The notes under the pieces: model-generated
Seen by the model: the letters and a program-made list of their open reading frames with translations, nothing else
Told to the model about the DNA's origin: nothing
The model's database searches: none
In this document: positions 1-6,612 of the stretch, in pieces
Position numbering within the stretch: position 1 is the stretch's first letter
Layout: the number at the start of each line of letters is the position of its first letter
NCBI GenBank assembly: GCA_013151315.1
Contig: JAADIN010000142.1
Coordinates: forward strand, 1-12,022
DNA: 12,022 nt
DNA from: Planctomycetota bacterium
GTDB taxonomy: Bacteria > Planctomycetota > Planctomycetia > Pirellulales > Lacipirellulaceae
Direction of reading: 5' to 3'
Made by a program: the position numbers and the translations under genes

Positions 1-57
1 CGGATGTCGGAAGGTACAAGAGTCATTCGAGCAGGATAACTCTTTGCTCTTCGAGAA

Positions 58-1884
58 TCAATGAGCGCCGAGCTGACTGTTCGCACTGGTAATGCGAGTT
101 ACGCCCGAGGGGTCTGCCAGATAGGTGACGTCGCCGCCGTAGTCGCTGGCGGCTTGAACGGCTTGCTCGCCACGATTCATGAGTTCCATCCCGGAGTCGC
201 CGCCGTTGGTGTTGACTACCCCGACGCTGGCGGTCAGCTTCCACGTTTTTCCGCCAAATTGCATCTGGCACTGCGCAACTCCGGCGCGCAACCGCTCGCC
301 AATCGCTCGAACACTCTCATTCGTGGTGTCGGGGAGAAGTATTGCGAAGGTTTTTGAATCGAACTCACACCGGTCGTCCATCTCTCGCGAAAACGCGGCG
401 AGCATTCGACAGAGGGCTGCCCGCAATTCCATCACCGCCCTGGGGCCATGCTCTTTTCTAATTGGGTCGGTTTGGTCAATTCGCAGTAACAAGAGCGAAA
501 TGCCTGCTCCGCCGCGTTTGCACTCGGCAAGGCGTCGGTTCACGCTCACACAAAAAATCGACCGATTGGAGAGTTCGAACTCCGGCGGAATCACGATGGC
601 CGACTCGGCTTGCTCTTGCTTGGTGGGAGTGCGAGGCGAAACTGATTCTTTTTTCGCCTTCGCCTTGCGAGACTTTGCCGGCCGTTTCCGTCGGGTTTCG
701 TCTTTGCTTGATCCGAAGGCAATGCACTCGTTTCCATCATGCCAAAAAGTACGATCACGGCCTGCATTTTTTGCCGCGTAGAGTGCTTGATCGGCACGCT
801 GCACAATCGACTCGGTCGGGGTGTCTGGCATTACCATGCTGACGCCAACGCTGATGGTTATGCGATGTTTTCTCTCCTCGGCCCGCAACCCCTTCGCCGA
901 ACAGGCTTTGCGTATACGTTCGGCGATGAGCTTGGCATCAAAATCAGAAGTGAACGGCAGAAGTATGGCAAACTCTTCTCCGCCATAGCGGGCCGCGATG
1001 TCGTTATCGCGCACCTGGAAAGCTAGTAATTTCCCCAGTTGATTTAGGACCCCATCTCCCGCTTGATGTCCGTGCTGATCGTTGATTTTTTTGAAGTAAT
1101 CGACATCAATCATCAGGAGCGAAAACGGCTTCTTGTGTTTTAGATACTCTTGGTGGAGTCGGCGAAGTTCTTTGTCAAACGTGCGTCGATTGGGAAGTTC
1201 GGTCAACTCATCCTTGCCAGCAAGTTTGGCGTGTTTTTCGACTTGTGCGGTTTGTTCATCCAAACGTTTTTCGACGCTGCAGATTTTCTCTTGCATATTC
1301 GAAGTGGCTTGGATGATTTGGTCGACCGCCGAATTCACGTTCTCCAGATTCTGCGTCCCCTTTTCTTCGAGCGCGTCGCCAATACTGCCCATGCGTGATT
1401 GGTGGCCCTCGACATCTTCTGCCATTTCATGGGCCAGCATTTCTAGGTTGGACAGCACCTTGCGGTAGATGCGCTCTTTGCGATCGGACCGCTTCATGAA
1501 GAGCAGCTCGGGCTGTTGCTCGGAGATCGAACGGCCGATGATCGTGGCTTCCAGTTTCAGCTTTTGTTCGATGTCGGACATCTGCCGTCGAACCTGATCG
1601 GTCGAATCCACGATGTTTTCAACGGCCGAAGCGACGACTTCGCTGTCTGGCGAGGTGGTTTCCTCGAGTTCGTCGAGGACTCTTTTCATGTCGCTGGCAT
1701 GGGTTGCGACTCGGGTACGAATCTTGGCCGTACAATCTTGGAGGCCTTCCATCGCCTCACGCACAAGGCGCTTGTGCTGATTGGCGTTCGCTCGCTCGGT
1801 CCGACCTCGAAGCCACCAGCCTGCCATGACCCCAACCGAGCCCATGAGAAGCAAAAATACCGTATTGAAAATCAAAAGACGCAT
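58..1884 (-). CDS. Membrane-anchored diguanylate cyclase with active GGEEF domain plus degenerate second GGDEF-like domain
   Basis: This 608-residue protein should make cyclic di-GMP from two GTP. Residues about 3-24 form one hydrophobic membrane helix, followed by roughly 30-220 of charged, heptad-like sequence likely to be coiled coil for dimerisation. The catalytic domain (about 222-382) shows DELTELPNRR at 225-234, the metal-binding region MIDVDYFKKIND around 258-269, the active-site loop GGEEF at 301-305 and SVGV at 345-348. RDND at 292-295, five residues before GGEEF, fits the RxxD inhibitory I-site, so product feedback is expected. A basic linker (about 395-425) leads to a second GGDEF-like fold (about 440-588): the GGDEF position reads DSKTF (509-513), so it is probably not catalytic, although SVGV recurs at 553-556. 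There is no recognised sensor domain and no clear Shine-Dalgarno. It runs opposite to its neighbours and is probably its own transcription unit. A link to motility is plausible but inferred. Confidence 0.93.
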   Translation of the reverse strand: MRLLIFNTVFLLLMGSVGVMAGWWLRGRTERANANQHKRLVREAMEGLQDCTAKIRTRVATHASDMKRVLDELEETTSPDSEVVASAVENIVDSTDQVRRQMSDIEQKLKLEATIIGRSISEQQPELLFMKRSDRKERIYRKVLSNLEMLAHEMAEDVEGHQSRMGSIGDALEEKGTQNLENVNSAVDQIIQATSNMQEKICSVEKRLDEQTAQVEKHAKLAGKDELTELPNRRTFDKELRRLHQEYLKHKKPFSLLMIDVDYFKKINDQHGHQAGDGVLNQLGKLLAFQVRDNDIAARYGGEEFAILLPFTSDFDAKLIAERIRKACSAKGLRAEERKHRITISVGVSMVMPDTPTESIVQRADQALYAAKNAGRDRTFWHDGNECIAFGSSKDETRRKRPAKSRKAKAKKESVSPRTPTKQEQAESAIVIPPEFELSNRSIFCVSVNRRLAECKRGGAGISLLLLRIDQTDPIRKEHGPRAVMELRAALCRMLAAFSREMDDRCEFDSKTFAILLPDTTNESVRAIGERLRAGVAQCQMQFGGKTWKLTASVGVVNTNGGDSGMELMNRGEQAVQAASDYGGDVTYLADPSGVTRITSANSQLGAH

Positions 1885-2263
1885 TGGGAGCTGTCCGTCA
1901 ATTGACGCAAAAGAGTTGGGGGGTAAACCGTATGTTTCAAAAGATAACTCTCATTTGCATGGTTGTTGGCCTTGAGCCGACCACGATTCTGCCATTCGAA
2001 GGCGGTTGCCCATCGAACCTACCCCCTATGCCGGAATTGCCGGTTCTAACGGCTGGCAAAGCCCGACTTGCTCGTGATTCTTGGCGACGGGATTCGCAGT
2101 GATCGTTAGTTGCCGAGTCGTCAGCATCGCAGTAGGATGAGGGTCGACGTTGGCCTCTACGCAAGCGACGTGGCCGTCGGCGCTAACCATTCTGCAATCG
2201 CATGATTTGGTAAGTTGCTCTAGCGGAATTGGATTCCATGACATTTCGCTGAGGATTTTTTTC
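1885..2263. other. Intergenic region between divergent diguanylate cyclase and comF, no convincing gene
   Basis: These 379 bp separate two divergent genes and should hold both promoters, but I could not pick a convincing -35/-10 pair. Short open frames exist on both strands. The longest minus-strand one (2026-2265, 79 codons) starts at the same CATG as comF but has no good ribosome binding site and no recognisable domain. A plus-strand reading around 1960-2030 resembles the translation of an antisense tRNA (GLEPTT and EGG motifs), but the corresponding minus-strand RNA does not fold as a proper tRNA. Confidence 0.5.
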
Positions 2264-3040
2264 ATGGGCCTAGCTCTTATGACTTGGCTGCCTCTTATGA
2301 CTTGGCTGCAAAACGCCCGCGACCGAGTCCTTGATCTGCTCTTCCCGTCAATTTGCGTTTCCTGCCAGACCGACCTCGATGGTGCCGAGCAGGGAATTCA
2401 CCTTTGCCGGGCTTGTCACGAGGAGTTGCAGATCGTGACTTGGCCGACTTGCCAGCGCTGTGCTTCACGTGTGCCTGAGATTCCTGGGGTTGTTTTTGAT
2501 GACTGTGGGCATTGTCGGGCCGACAAGCTTCGATTCGATCGTGCTTTGACGCTCGGAAGCTACGAGGGGCTTTTGGGCGAGCTGGTGGTGAAAATGAAGC
2601 GTGATCGGAGCGAACGGCTGGCAGGCATTTTTAGCTCGCTACTCCTTGCCGAGTTGGGAGCCCAATTGAGAGATTTGAGCCTCGATGCCGTGGTGCCTAT
2701 TCCTATGCACCGGTGGAGTCAATTGGCTCGCGGGACGAACTCTCCGGCGGCGATGGCCGGTCGATTGGGCCGCAATCTCGGCTTGCCGGTTCTTGCGAAG
2801 GGCCTGCGTCGTCGATATAACTCCTTTCCTCAAAAGGGTTTATCTCGCTCAGGGAGATTTCGCAACATGCATCGCCAAATTGAAGCCCGGGCGGGCTATC
2901 CTTGGAAGGCGTCTCATGTGCTACTGGTAGACGATGTCCTTACTACCGGAGCCACCTGTAGCGAAGCTGCCCGAGCTCTGAAGCAGGGCGGGGTCGCCCG
3001 GGTGTCGGTATTGGTCGTTGGGCGGACGCCCATTTATTAG
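2264..3040 (+). CDS. comF: ComF family zinc-ribbon phosphoribosyltransferase-like protein
   Basis: A 258-residue ComF-family protein, associated in other bacteria with uptake of DNA during competence and with later DNA processing; its exact reaction is unknown. The N-terminal region carries four CxxC pairs (C31/C34, C48/C51, C63/C66, C81/C84), consistent with zinc ribbons. The C-terminal half is a type I phosphoribosyltransferase fold with VVPIPMHR at 143-150, RYNSFPQKGLSRSGRFRN at 184-201 and the PRPP-binding signature LLVDDVLTTGAT at 220-231. I chose ATG 2264 because GAGG at 2251-2254 lies nine bases upstream; an in-frame extension back to 2150 would add 38 residues unlike the family. ATG 2279 and ATG 2297 are also possible, since the first codons contain an 18-bp tandem duplication. 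The neighbours give no competence context, so function rests on family membership. Confidence 0.9.
   Translation: MGLALMTWLPLMTWLQNARDRVLDLLFPSICVSCQTDLDGAEQGIHLCRACHEELQIVTWPTCQRCASRVPEIPGVVFDDCGHCRADKLRFDRALTLGSYEGLLGELVVKMKRDRSERLAGIFSSLLLAELGAQLRDLSLDAVVPIPMHRWSQLARGTNSPAAMAGRLGRNLGLPVLAKGLRRRYNSFPQKGLSRSGRFRNMHRQIEARAGYPWKASHVLLVDDVLTTGATCSEAARALKQGGVARVSVLVVGRTPIY
2274..2309 (+). repeat. 18-bp in-frame tandem duplication at the comF start
   Basis: The 18 bases at 2274-2291 (beginning CTCTTATGACTT) are repeated exactly at 2292-2309. Being six codons long, the duplication keeps frame and encodes LMTWLP then LMTWLQ. Each copy contains an ATG, giving comF extra possible start codons. Confidence 0.9.
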
Positions 3041-3138
3041 TGGTTCGCTTTCGGCCAGAATGACTGCCTCCTGCCCTGCGGCCACCAATTTTTTTGAGTC
3101 GCTTGTATTGCTGCGACGAAACCTCAGAATAGTTTGTC

Positions 3139-4074
3139 ATGGATGCACCCGATCTAGAGACTGAAAAGAAACCCGGCGCGCTCGACCCGTTTCGCCGTGC
3201 CGTGCTGCGCGGGCTGGCCGTGTTGTTACCGCCGTTGCTGACGATCGTCATTTTTTTGTGGGTCGGCAATACGGTGGTGAATTATCTCCTCGAGCCGATG
3301 GAATCGGGGGCTCGCCGGCTTTTGCTCGCTCATTTTCAGGGCGAGATTCTCGAACAGGAGCAAGTGAGTCCTGAGTTGGTGCGAGATGGCACCGAGGAGA
3401 CCGCCGATCGTCTCTTTGTGCAAACTGAAGATGGGCGTCTGTTGCCAGCGGAAATTTACGACTTTGCTCGCCGTGAAGTCCGTGGCCCGATGCCCTCTTC
3501 CGCGGACAAAGTCATCCAAGTTTACGTCGATCGAAGATATCTTCGGCGACATACGGTGATCCCGATCTTTCTGTGCGTCTTTTTGATGGTGCTCTACTTG
3601 CTCGGAAAATTCCTTGCGGCGGGCGTCGGACGATTTTTCTGGATGCAGTTTGAGCGGGTAATTCATCGGCTTCCGCTGGTGCGGAATGTTTATTCGTCGG
3701 TCAAGCAGGTGACCGATTTTATGTTTAGCGAGCGCGAGATTGAATATACTCGTGTGGTTGCGATTGAGTATCCGCGCAAAGGCATTTGGACGATTGCTAT
3801 GGTCACGGGCGAAAGCCTACTCGATATCCGCTGTGCGGCCAACGAAGCCGTGCTTTCGGTGTTGGTGCCGACCTCGCCGATGCCGTTTACGGGGTTTACG
3901 GTCACGGTCAAAAAAAGCGAGACGGTGGATCTCAATATTACGATCGATCAAGCGTTTCAGTTTATTGTCAGTTGCGGAGTGGTTGTGCCAACGCATCAGA
4001 TTGCGCAGGCCTTGGCAGAGCGGGATCGATCGATAGGCGGCGCCGCTTCTCTCGTAGGGCCCACCGACGATTGA
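3139..4074 (+). CDS. DUF502 family two-TM membrane protein with extra inter-helix segment
   Basis: A 311-residue inner-membrane protein of the DUF502 family, whose function is unknown. Residues about 24-50 form a first membrane helix and about 138-162 a second. The cytoplasmic half has the family's usual features: a region around PLVRNVYSSVKQVTDF (179-194), VVAIEYPRKGIWTIAMVTG (206-224), and the conserved VPTSPMPFTGF block (243-253) followed by a helix ending SCGVVVP (278-284). Typical members are near 200 residues. Here about 70-85 additional residues, rich in acidic residues, lie between the two helices. The ATG at 3139 follows comF by 98 bp without a strong Shine-Dalgarno; it starts a short hydrophilic N-terminus that leads into the first helix. 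hemC follows after 59 bp, so the two could be co-transcribed, though nothing in the sequence proves it. Confidence 0.88.
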   Translation: MDAPDLETEKKPGALDPFRRAVLRGLAVLLPPLLTIVIFLWVGNTVVNYLLEPMESGARRLLLAHFQGEILEQEQVSPELVRDGTEETADRLFVQTEDGRLLPAEIYDFARREVRGPMPSSADKVIQVYVDRRYLRRHTVIPIFLCVFLMVLYLLGKFLAAGVGRFFWMQFERVIHRLPLVRNVYSSVKQVTDFMFSEREIEYTRVVAIEYPRKGIWTIAMVTGESLLDIRCAANEAVLSVLVPTSPMPFTGFTVTVKKSETVDLNITIDQAFQFIVSCGVVVPTHQIAQALAERDRSIGGAASLVGPTDD

Positions 4075-4133
4075 TGCCTTAGGTTAAATCCGAAACAAAT
4101 TCAACGCACGAAATTCAAATACCAAAAATATCT

Positions 4134-5054
4134 GTGAGCGATTCTCTCATTCGTATTGGCACACGTGCCAGCCAGTTGGCCCAGTGGCAGGCCCATTGGG
4201 TGGCCAAGCAGTTGCGTGAACAAGGTGCAATCGTTGAGCTCGTCAACATCACCACCAGCGGCGACACGCAGCAGCAGGGCTCCGTCGCTGGGCTCGGGCT
4301 TCAGGGCGTGTTTACGAAAGAAATTCAATCGGCTCTTTTGGCGGGCCGAGTCGATGTCGCGGTTCATAGTTTGAAAGATTTGCCGACCGACCCGATTGCC
4401 GGGTTGGTGCTCGCCGCAGTTCCCGAGCGAGAAAACGTAGCCGACGCCCTGGTCGCCAACGTCGCCTCCTCGCTTGCGGTTTTGCCCGAAGGAGCGCGAG
4501 TCGGCACGGGTAGTCTTCGCCGCCAATCGCAACTGAAAATCCTGCGTCCTGATTTGCAAGTCGCCGGCATACGAGGCAACGTCGATACTCGCTTGCGCAA
4601 GCTCGACGAGGGCGAATACGACGCGGTGATCCTGGCTGCCGCCGGTTTGCAACGTCTCGGCCTGGGCGAGCGAATTGTCGAGTTCCTCGATCCGCCACAG
4701 ATGCTACCCGCCCCCGGGCAGGGAGCCCTCGGGATCGAATGCCGAGAAGAAGATGCCGCGGTTCGAAAACTCCTTGGCCGACTTGAAGATGCCGATTCCC
4801 GACTCTCGGTAGAAGCCGAACGCTCGATGCTAGCATTGCTGCACGGCGGTTGTTCGGTTCCGGTGGGTGCCTGGGGCCGTATGGAAGAGGGCCAGCTTGC
4901 GCTTGATGGTTTGGTTGCCAATCGGGACGGCACGAAAGTCTTGCGAGCCACGGCCAAGGGCGATCCGGCGACTGCCGTGGAGATCGGCCGCCGCGTGGCA
5001 GAGCAACTGCTGGGCCAAGGGGCGGCGGCGATTATCGCGGAATCGCGGGGCTGA
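4134..5054 (+). CDS. hemC: Hydroxymethylbilane synthase (porphobilinogen deaminase)
   Basis: This cytosolic tetrapyrrole enzyme joins four porphobilinogen molecules into hydroxymethylbilane, using a dipyrromethane cofactor bound to a cysteine. The 306 residues match the family's usual length. Visible motifs are RIGTRASQLAQWQ (7-19), TTSGD (40-44), GVFTKEIQSAL (58-68), HSLKDLP (78-84, with catalytic Asp82), GTGSLRRQSQL (124-134), GIRGNVDTRL (145-154), PAPGQGALGIE (192-202) and the cofactor loop LHGGCSVPVGA (236-246), whose Cys240 attaches the cofactor. Translation starts at GTG 4134: the motif-rich N-terminus begins there and no better ATG lies upstream. No clear Shine-Dalgarno is visible. It stands alone from other haem genes, downstream of the DUF502 gene, and is followed by the repeat-rich gap before the flagellar genes. 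Confidence 0.97.
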   Translation: MSDSLIRIGTRASQLAQWQAHWVAKQLREQGAIVELVNITTSGDTQQQGSVAGLGLQGVFTKEIQSALLAGRVDVAVHSLKDLPTDPIAGLVLAAVPERENVADALVANVASSLAVLPEGARVGTGSLRRQSQLKILRPDLQVAGIRGNVDTRLRKLDEGEYDAVILAAAGLQRLGLGERIVEFLDPPQMLPAPGQGALGIECREEDAAVRKLLGRLEDADSRLSVEAERSMLALLHGGCSVPVGAWGRMEEGQLALDGLVANRDGTKVLRATAKGDPATAVEIGRRVAEQLLGQGAAAIIAESRG

Positions 5055-5115
5055 TGGGGTGCTCGGCGTTTATTTGGTATCACCAACTCGGGTGTTTACG
5101 GTAAAAAACAGGCAT

Positions 5116-5153
5116 GGCAACTTCAGTGTCTGCATGCAGTGAAGCACGTTGCC
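5116..5153. repeat. Imperfect palindrome downstream of hemC
   Basis: GGCAAC (5116-5121) pairs with GTTGCC (5148-5153), enclosing the complementary CTTCA/TGAAG and CTGCA/TGCAG segments, so the 38 bases can form a bulged stem-loop. No T-run follows on the plus strand, so it is not a classical terminator, but it could be a 3'-end structure for hemC mRNA or part of the repeat cluster. Confidence 0.45.
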
Positions 5154-5170
5154 AAAGGCCGTTCTTTACC

Positions 5171-5187
5171 TTGCCACGAAGTGGCAA
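5171..5187. repeat. REP-like hairpin TTGCCAC-GAA-GTGGCAA
   Basis: A perfect 7-bp stem (5171-5177 with 5181-5187) around a GAA loop. It lies just outside the left arm of the nested inverted-repeat element and has the same GAA-loop form as the inner arm palindrome, so it probably belongs to the same REP-like array. Confidence 0.6.
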
Positions 5188-5190
5188 AAT

Positions 5191-5429
5191 CGTTTAGCCG
5201 TGGGCGCAAGCCCACGGAATAGGGTTCTGATTCCTAGCCCCGAAGGGGCGACAGCGAGGAATGAACGATGGCCGGCACCGGGCAAGTAACTTCAAAGAGG
5301 AGTTGCTAGCCCTTCTGGGGAAACATGAAATTGACTATGACGAGCGTTACCTCTGGGACTGATGTCGCCCCTTCGGGGCTTTGGTTTTTATGGGATTCGA
5401 TTCCGTGGGCTTGCGCCCACGGCTAAACG
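5191..5429. mobile_element. Nested inverted-repeat (REP/BIME-like) element enclosing a transposase remnant
   Basis: Two nested pairs of inverted repeats bound this 239-bp unit. The outer pair is a perfect 30 bp (5191-5220 with 5400-5429, starting CGTTTAGCCGTGGGC). The inner pair is a perfect 18 bp (5236-5253 with 5363-5380, reading AGCCCCGAAGGGGCGACA). Each arm is itself palindromic: CCGTGGGC-GCAA-GCCCACGG and GCCCC-GAA-GGGGC. The space between the inner arms holds a 33-codon frame resembling the C-terminus of Y1 transposases associated with REP sequences. The architecture suits an element once mobilised by a REP-associated tyrosine transposase, now reduced to its ends and the last codons of the gene. 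Whether it can still be mobilised in trans cannot be seen here. Confidence 0.75.
5261..5362 (+). pseudogene. C-terminal remnant of a REP-associated Y1 (IS200/IS605-like) transposase
   Basis: The frame from ATG 5261 to TGA 5360-5362 encodes 33 residues with a basic start (RHRASNFKEEL) and the ending HEIDYDERYLWD. From memory, Y1 transposases of the REP-associated type commonly close with a basic or histidine-rich helix, then an F-x-E-E-F/L-like segment and a YDERY-[LV]-W ending, which this matches closely. All catalytic parts of such a protein (the HUH motif and the tyrosine helix) are absent, and the frame is open upstream only to 5231. The stop codon lies directly against the inner right REP arm, as expected if the arm was the native 3' flank of the gene. 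It is most likely a deletion relic; expression as a 33-residue peptide is possible but unsupported. Confidence 0.65.
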
Positions 5430-5448
5430 CTGCCGCCGCTGCGCGGCT

Positions 5449-5473
5449 ACTCGCTAGTCCCACTCGCTAGTCC
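5449..5473. repeat. Two-copy short tandem repeat ACTCGCTAGTCC
   Basis: ACTCGCTAGTCC occurs at 5449-5460 and again at 5462-5473 with a 13-bp period. It lies 20 bp outside the right arm of the inverted-repeat element. Confidence 0.8.
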
Positions 5474-5540
5474 TATTTCTGCCAGACAATGCGAAGCAGA
5501 TTTGCTTGGAATGCGACTTGGGGTTGCTAGCGGCAGTCTT

Positions 5541-5567
5541 TGCCGAATTTTTGCTCGGCCTTCGGCA
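5541..5567. repeat. Hairpin-forming palindrome in the hemC-flgF gap
   Basis: TGCCGAA (5541-5547) is complementary to TTCGGCA (5561-5567), with a 13-base loop. No T-run follows, so I do not call it a terminator. The rest of 5474-5756 shows no gene and no convincing sigma-54, sigma-28 or housekeeping promoter for flgF, although one is expected somewhere here. Confidence 0.4.
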
Positions 5568-5756
5568 GCGATTGCCAGATCGCCGTTTTCTGCCGCACCG
5601 CTGAAAGGGGCATGAAATGGATTCTTCGGTGATTTGAACTCTTGTTTTGCTGGGGCAGACGGTTGAAGCCCTCAGCAAGAGCCCTGCATGGCATGGCGTG
5701 TGCGTAGTCGGCAATCCACTGGCAGGGGGGCCGTACCTGTCAATCACTCATCTGCC

Positions 5757-6512
5757 ATGTCTTACGGAATGTATATTTCGGCCGAAGGCGCCAAAGTTCA
5801 GGCCAAGCGTCTGGAGTTTATCGCCAACAACTTGGCCAACGTCGAGACGCCTGGCTTCAAACGCGACGTTCCCACGTTTCAGGCTCGCTTTGCCGAAGCG
5901 ATCCAGCGTGGTCAGGACTACCCGGGTAGTGGGTCGAAAAACGACGTCGGTGGTGGAGTCAAACTGGTTGAAGTCGACACCGACTTCACGGGCGGCACGA
6001 TTCGTCAGACCGAGATTCCCACCGATTTTGCTGTCAGCGGCGATGGTTTTTTTCAAGTTCGCACACCCGAGGGCGAAACGCTGCTTTCCCGAGCGGGCAA
6101 TTTTTTGGTCGATGCCGAGGGACGACTCATCACTCAGGCGGGCCATTTTTCGGTGCTCGATCAGTCGGGCAGCGAGATCAAGCTCGAAGGCGATCAGCCT
6201 TGGGAAATGCTCTCTGGCGGCATCCTCAGTCAGGGGGGTGAAAATACTCCTATCGGATTGCAACGCCCCGAATCGCTTGGCGATCTCGTGAAAGTCGGCA
6301 GCAATACGTTTCGTTCTTTGGGAGCAGTCACTCCGGTTCCCGAAGGAGAACGAAGGGTTCTCCAAGGATACCTCGAACAGTCTAGCGTCAGTTCGACCCA
6401 TGAAATGATGGCCATGATCGAAACCTCACGTGCCTTTGAAGCGAATACCAAACTTATCCAACATCAAGACGGAATGCTTAGCCAGTTGCTAAGCCGTGTG
6501 TTGAGAAGCTAA
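5757..6512 (+). CDS. flgF: Flagellar basal-body rod protein FlgF
   Basis: FlgF is a proximal-rod subunit of the flagellar basal body, exported by the flagellar type III apparatus without a cleaved signal. The 251-residue protein has the usual length. The N-terminal helix MYISAEGAKVQAKRLEFIAN leads into the rod/hook signature NNLANVETPGFKRD (24-37). The middle has the FlgE/F/G-like LLSRAGNFLVDAEGRLITQAGH block, and the C-terminal coil, about the last 45 residues from LEQSSVSSTHEMMAMIETSRAF, is the conserved partner helix of rod and hook proteins. I chose ATG 5757 because family members begin M-x-Y-G-x-Y-I-S-A-E-G; the in-frame ATG 5688 would add an unrelated 23 residues, and ATG 5769 would cut the motif. 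No good Shine-Dalgarno precedes it. It heads the flagellar run; its promoter should lie in the repeat-rich gap upstream. Confidence 0.94.
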   Translation: MSYGMYISAEGAKVQAKRLEFIANNLANVETPGFKRDVPTFQARFAEAIQRGQDYPGSGSKNDVGGGVKLVEVDTDFTGGTIRQTEIPTDFAVSGDGFFQVRTPEGETLLSRAGNFLVDAEGRLITQAGHFSVLDQSGSEIKLEGDQPWEMLSGGILSQGGENTPIGLQRPESLGDLVKVGSNTFRSLGAVTPVPEGERRVLQGYLEQSSVSSTHEMMAMIETSRAFEANTKLIQHQDGMLSQLLSRVLRS

Positions 6513-6533
6513 GGGAGGCGCTGGTTACGAGGC

Positions 6534-6597
6534 GCTAGGCGTTAGCGACAAGTAATCTTCGTCCTTCAGGATTAACAACAAGTAACTAGCGCCTAGC
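6534..6597. repeat. Inverted repeat GCTAGGCGTTAG / CTAGCGCCTAGC between flgF and flgG
   Basis: The arm at 6534-6545 pairs with 6586-6597 over 12 bp with one G-T wobble. The 40-base loop contains the direct repeat ACAAGTAA (6548-6555 and 6578-6585) and a small TAATC/GATTA stem. The right arm ends 15 bases before the flgG ATG. The same CTAGCGCCTAGCAACT word recurs before flgK. Confidence 0.85.
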
Positions 6598-6612
6598 AAC
6601 TAGGAACTCTTT

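Noticed and set aside
1960..2035. A tRNA on the minus strand, suggested because the plus-strand translation reads GLEPTT...EGG, a familiar artefact of antisense tRNA.
   Set aside because: The minus-strand RNA has a mismatched T stem, no TTC in the T loop, a mismatched anticodon stem, no standard D arm and no acceptor pairing. At best it is a decayed tRNA fragment, more likely coincidence.
2150..2263. N-terminal extension of ComF from ATG 2150.
   Set aside because: The extra 38 residues do not look like the family, and a GAGG ribosome site sits nine bases before ATG 2264.
3041..3138. Rho-independent terminator after comF, from TGGT...ACCA and GGCC...GGCC before a T-run near 3090.
   Set aside because: The stem is short and interrupted with a loop of about 30 bases; too weak to annotate.
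5171..5429. CRISPR array, considered because of multiple repeats with GTGGGC words.
   Set aside because: The repeats are inverted pairs with palindromic arms, not regularly spaced direct repeats with unique spacers.
5454..5747. 97-codon minus-strand ORF in the hemC-flgF gap.
   Set aside because: Arg/Ser/Pro-rich translation with no domain, spanning repeats and palindromes; typical of a chance frame.
5688..5756. Upstream ATG 5688 for flgF.
   Set aside because: The added residues are unlike FlgF; the family motif M-x-Y-G-x-Y-I-S-A-E-G starts at 5757.
5055..5756. Sigma-54 (GG-N10-GC) or sigma-28 promoter for the flagellar operon.
   Set aside because: Several TGGC words were tested by eye, but none has GC at the required spacing, and no sigma-28 -10 GCCGATAA was seen.
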